This document shows positions 61,976-64,000 of a stretch of DNA of 64,000 nt, piece after piece. The position numbers and the translations under genes were made by a program. The notes under the pieces are model-generated. The model saw only the letters and a list, made by a program, of their open reading frames with translations, had not been told where the DNA came from and did no database searches. Position 1 is the first letter of the stretch. The number at the start of each line of letters is the position of its first letter. Where the stretch lies: contig KL647305.1 of assembly GCA_000727475.1 (NCBI GenBank), positions 426,856-490,855 of the forward strand, read 5' to 3'. The DNA is from Sarcocystis neurona (lineage: Eukaryota; Apicomplexa; Conoidasida; Eucoccidiorida; Sarcocystidae).

Positions 61976-64000
61976 ATGAAGTACGCTGGTCCCCTAATAT
62001 GATCAGACATCAGAGTACCAACTACACTAAACATAGTCTACATGTCTTTCATCAAGGTGAGCAAATGGGTAACCCAGTCGCCCGTCCTCTCTTTTTGTCT
62101 TCCATTACGACAATTTCAAGGTGTGTCCTGGTGGTGGAATATCCTACATTTCTTCTTGTTTTGTACTTACGTGCGCTCCGAAGAAGTCAATAAACAGCAT
62201 TGTATCCTAGCGTCCCCTATACCGTGGTTTCTGTGCAATGTAGAGTGCAGCAGACGCGCTTATAAATTTAGCATACTGGATATATTCCTTCGCTACCCGC
62301 AAAACACCGTACGCCATTACTAGCCCGCTGCGACCTATCTTATCGGCGATGTGGTACCGTTACCAACGAAACCCGGTAGAGTAGCCCGTGGTGGTGCATA
62401 CGTGTGTGTCACAGATCCGGAACTCACACAAGTGCGTTATCATACGTAGATAGGTATGCATACATACATACATGTACATATATTAGTTCACGTGTACAGA
62501 CATGCATGGGGCACGAATGGGTAACAAAAGGTAAGACGCTGCGGCGGAAGAACCCCCACATCTGCGGTTCTCTTCTCACTACCGAGGTGCGCTGCCAAAA
62601 CGCGCCCTACAAATGTTTCATGGAGGTCACACTTACTGAAGCTTCTCCCAGAACCCTCAGACCACCTGCGGGAGCAGCGCAGAGCTTCCTTACATCAAAG
62701 CAGCTGACTAGGCGTTTGTCCCTCTTTTTCGCGTAATCTACCGCAGGACTGGTCGGCTGCTACAGGCCCTTCTACTCTACCTGCAGGCAGCATAAGAGCT
62801 ACAACAGTAGCGTCTGCGGGTGCCAGGGAGCACAGTGCGGCAGCGTCCATTAGAGAACAGTGCGGCGGCACCCGCGCAGCCGACAGCTGCAGATGCGCGC
62901 GCCAGCGGACGACAGCAGTCGCAGCAGCCCTGCAGAAGCAACCAACAGTGAGCAGCGATCAACAAGTGCGATCGCAGGGCAGGAACGGTAATGCCAGTGG
63001 AGACGCCTAGTATCCTCACGACCGCCCTAGTGGGACAATAGCCGTACAGAGAAGAGCAGCAGCAGCCAGACCAGCAAATGCAGGAGCAACTGAAGGTGAG
63101 CAGCAGCTCGCACAGACTTCTGCAGTCGCAGCAAGAGCCGTAGCAGCAGCACGGCGGCTGACATAGTCCTAGCCAGCGTAATGGCAAGGACAGCACCTGC
63201 AGCTCTAGGAGAGCAACACGGCAACAGCACTTGAACGAACAGCGTTGACCGCGTGTCTGCGTATACATATACACGTATCCGCGAATATATACACACACTG
63301 GTACAAGTATTCCAGCAGAACTCAAAAACGTATCATGCGCATATATATATACACACAGTGGTACACGTACTCCAGTGGAACTTAATGGTGCTTGCGGGTA
63401 GTTGTCTATATGTAAACGCGAACAAAGACGCACACAGACACCTTTGCACCTGCAGACGAGAGGAGATGCTCCAGGTGTGTGTGTTGATGTTGGATGTACG
63501 TGGACACGCACAGCTACGTACATAGAGAGAAGTTAGGGCCACCTCCTTCGACGGGTATCCGCAGACACATACTGGCAGGTTTCGAAGATACACGTGTGGT
63601 GTTTACTCGTAACCGCACGCAGGGGTACCAGACGCATGCGCATGCGCCGGAGCGGTGCGTGCGTTGCTGTAGCTAGGCGCCTGCGGCAGCTCGTCCGGAC
63701 GGTGGTTGCTGCGCCCAGACATTACATGACTGGTATCGAAGAAGAAAAATCGTTTTCAAATGCGGGAACCATAAGCAAGGGCAACGGACACACCAGCAGC
63801 AGCGACATCAGGCTACCAAGCGGCCACAGCAGGACCCTATAGCAGGAGCAGCAACAGCAGCAGCGGTGGCAGCAGCAGCAGTAGCTGCCAAGCAGCACAC
63901 ACCACTATCAGCCGCAGCACTTTAGAATGACCCTCAAAATGCCCGTCAGAAGCAGCAGCAGCAGCTGGCGTATTTGATGTTGAGCCTTTGGGACTTTCTG
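61976..64000. other. Right edge; unproven plus-strand exon-like pieces and CAG-rich sequence
   Basis: A plus-strand ATG at 62503 opens a few codons (MGHEWVTK) ending at a strong donor, AAAAG|GTAAGA. At 62787 an acceptor (CTACCTGCAG) precedes a 60-codon Ala/Arg/Gln-rich frame. From 63840 to the end the sequence is CAG-rich, typical of low-complexity coding insertions in this genome. These could be the start of a plus-strand gene leaving the window. No motif is recognisable. Confidence 0.25.

Overview
The window is a stretch of nuclear genome from a coccidian apicomplexan, most likely in the Toxoplasma/Sarcocystis/Cystoisospora group. The evidence is a complete seven-exon class XIV myosin A heavy chain, introns of 0.8-2.5 kb with GT-AG (once GC-AG) borders, and very long proteins in which conserved domains are separated by hundreds of residues of Ala/Ser/Gln-rich low complexity encoded by CAG/CTG-like runs. 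(TA)n and TACACATATA microsatellites are dense from about 36 kb rightward. No bacterial, organellar or mobile-element coding signal was seen. The species cannot be fixed from this sequence alone.

Layout. 1-10.3 kb holds one convincing hydrophilic open frame of unknown function (5093-5950, minus) and a few exon-like scraps. 10.4-17.6 kb (minus) is one uninterrupted frame of about 2,400 codons: a CoA-synthase-type phosphopantetheine adenylyltransferase (PPAT) whose catalytic domain is split by a large insertion and whose C-terminus is a degenerate HD-phosphohydrolase-like domain. 17.6-23.4 kb has no recognisable gene. 23,406-32,420 (plus) is myosin A. About 32.6-33.1 kb is a decayed direct duplication. 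33.7-35.6 kb (minus) is a probable small membrane-anchored, Cys-containing protein. 37.5-41.1 kb (minus) has exons of an unassigned gene. 41,226-57,144 (minus) is a seven-exon pantothenate kinase (PanK) of about 1,829 residues reconstructed here; a possible extra 5' exon lies at 58.8-58.9 kb. 58-64 kb holds tentative Cys-rich exons on the minus strand.

How the genes relate. PanK (first step) and PPAT (fourth step) belong to the same pathway, coenzyme A synthesis from pantothenate. They lie on the same strand about 24 kb apart, with myosin A, the motor of gliding motility and host-cell invasion, between them on the other strand. Both CoA enzymes are heavily inflated by insertions between otherwise recognisable core motifs. 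In PanK the catalytic Glu and Arg positions are kept while the glycine-rich nucleotide and phosphate loops are altered, which suggests the divergent partner of a heteromeric PanK complex. All identifications come from reading motifs by eye; no database search was run.
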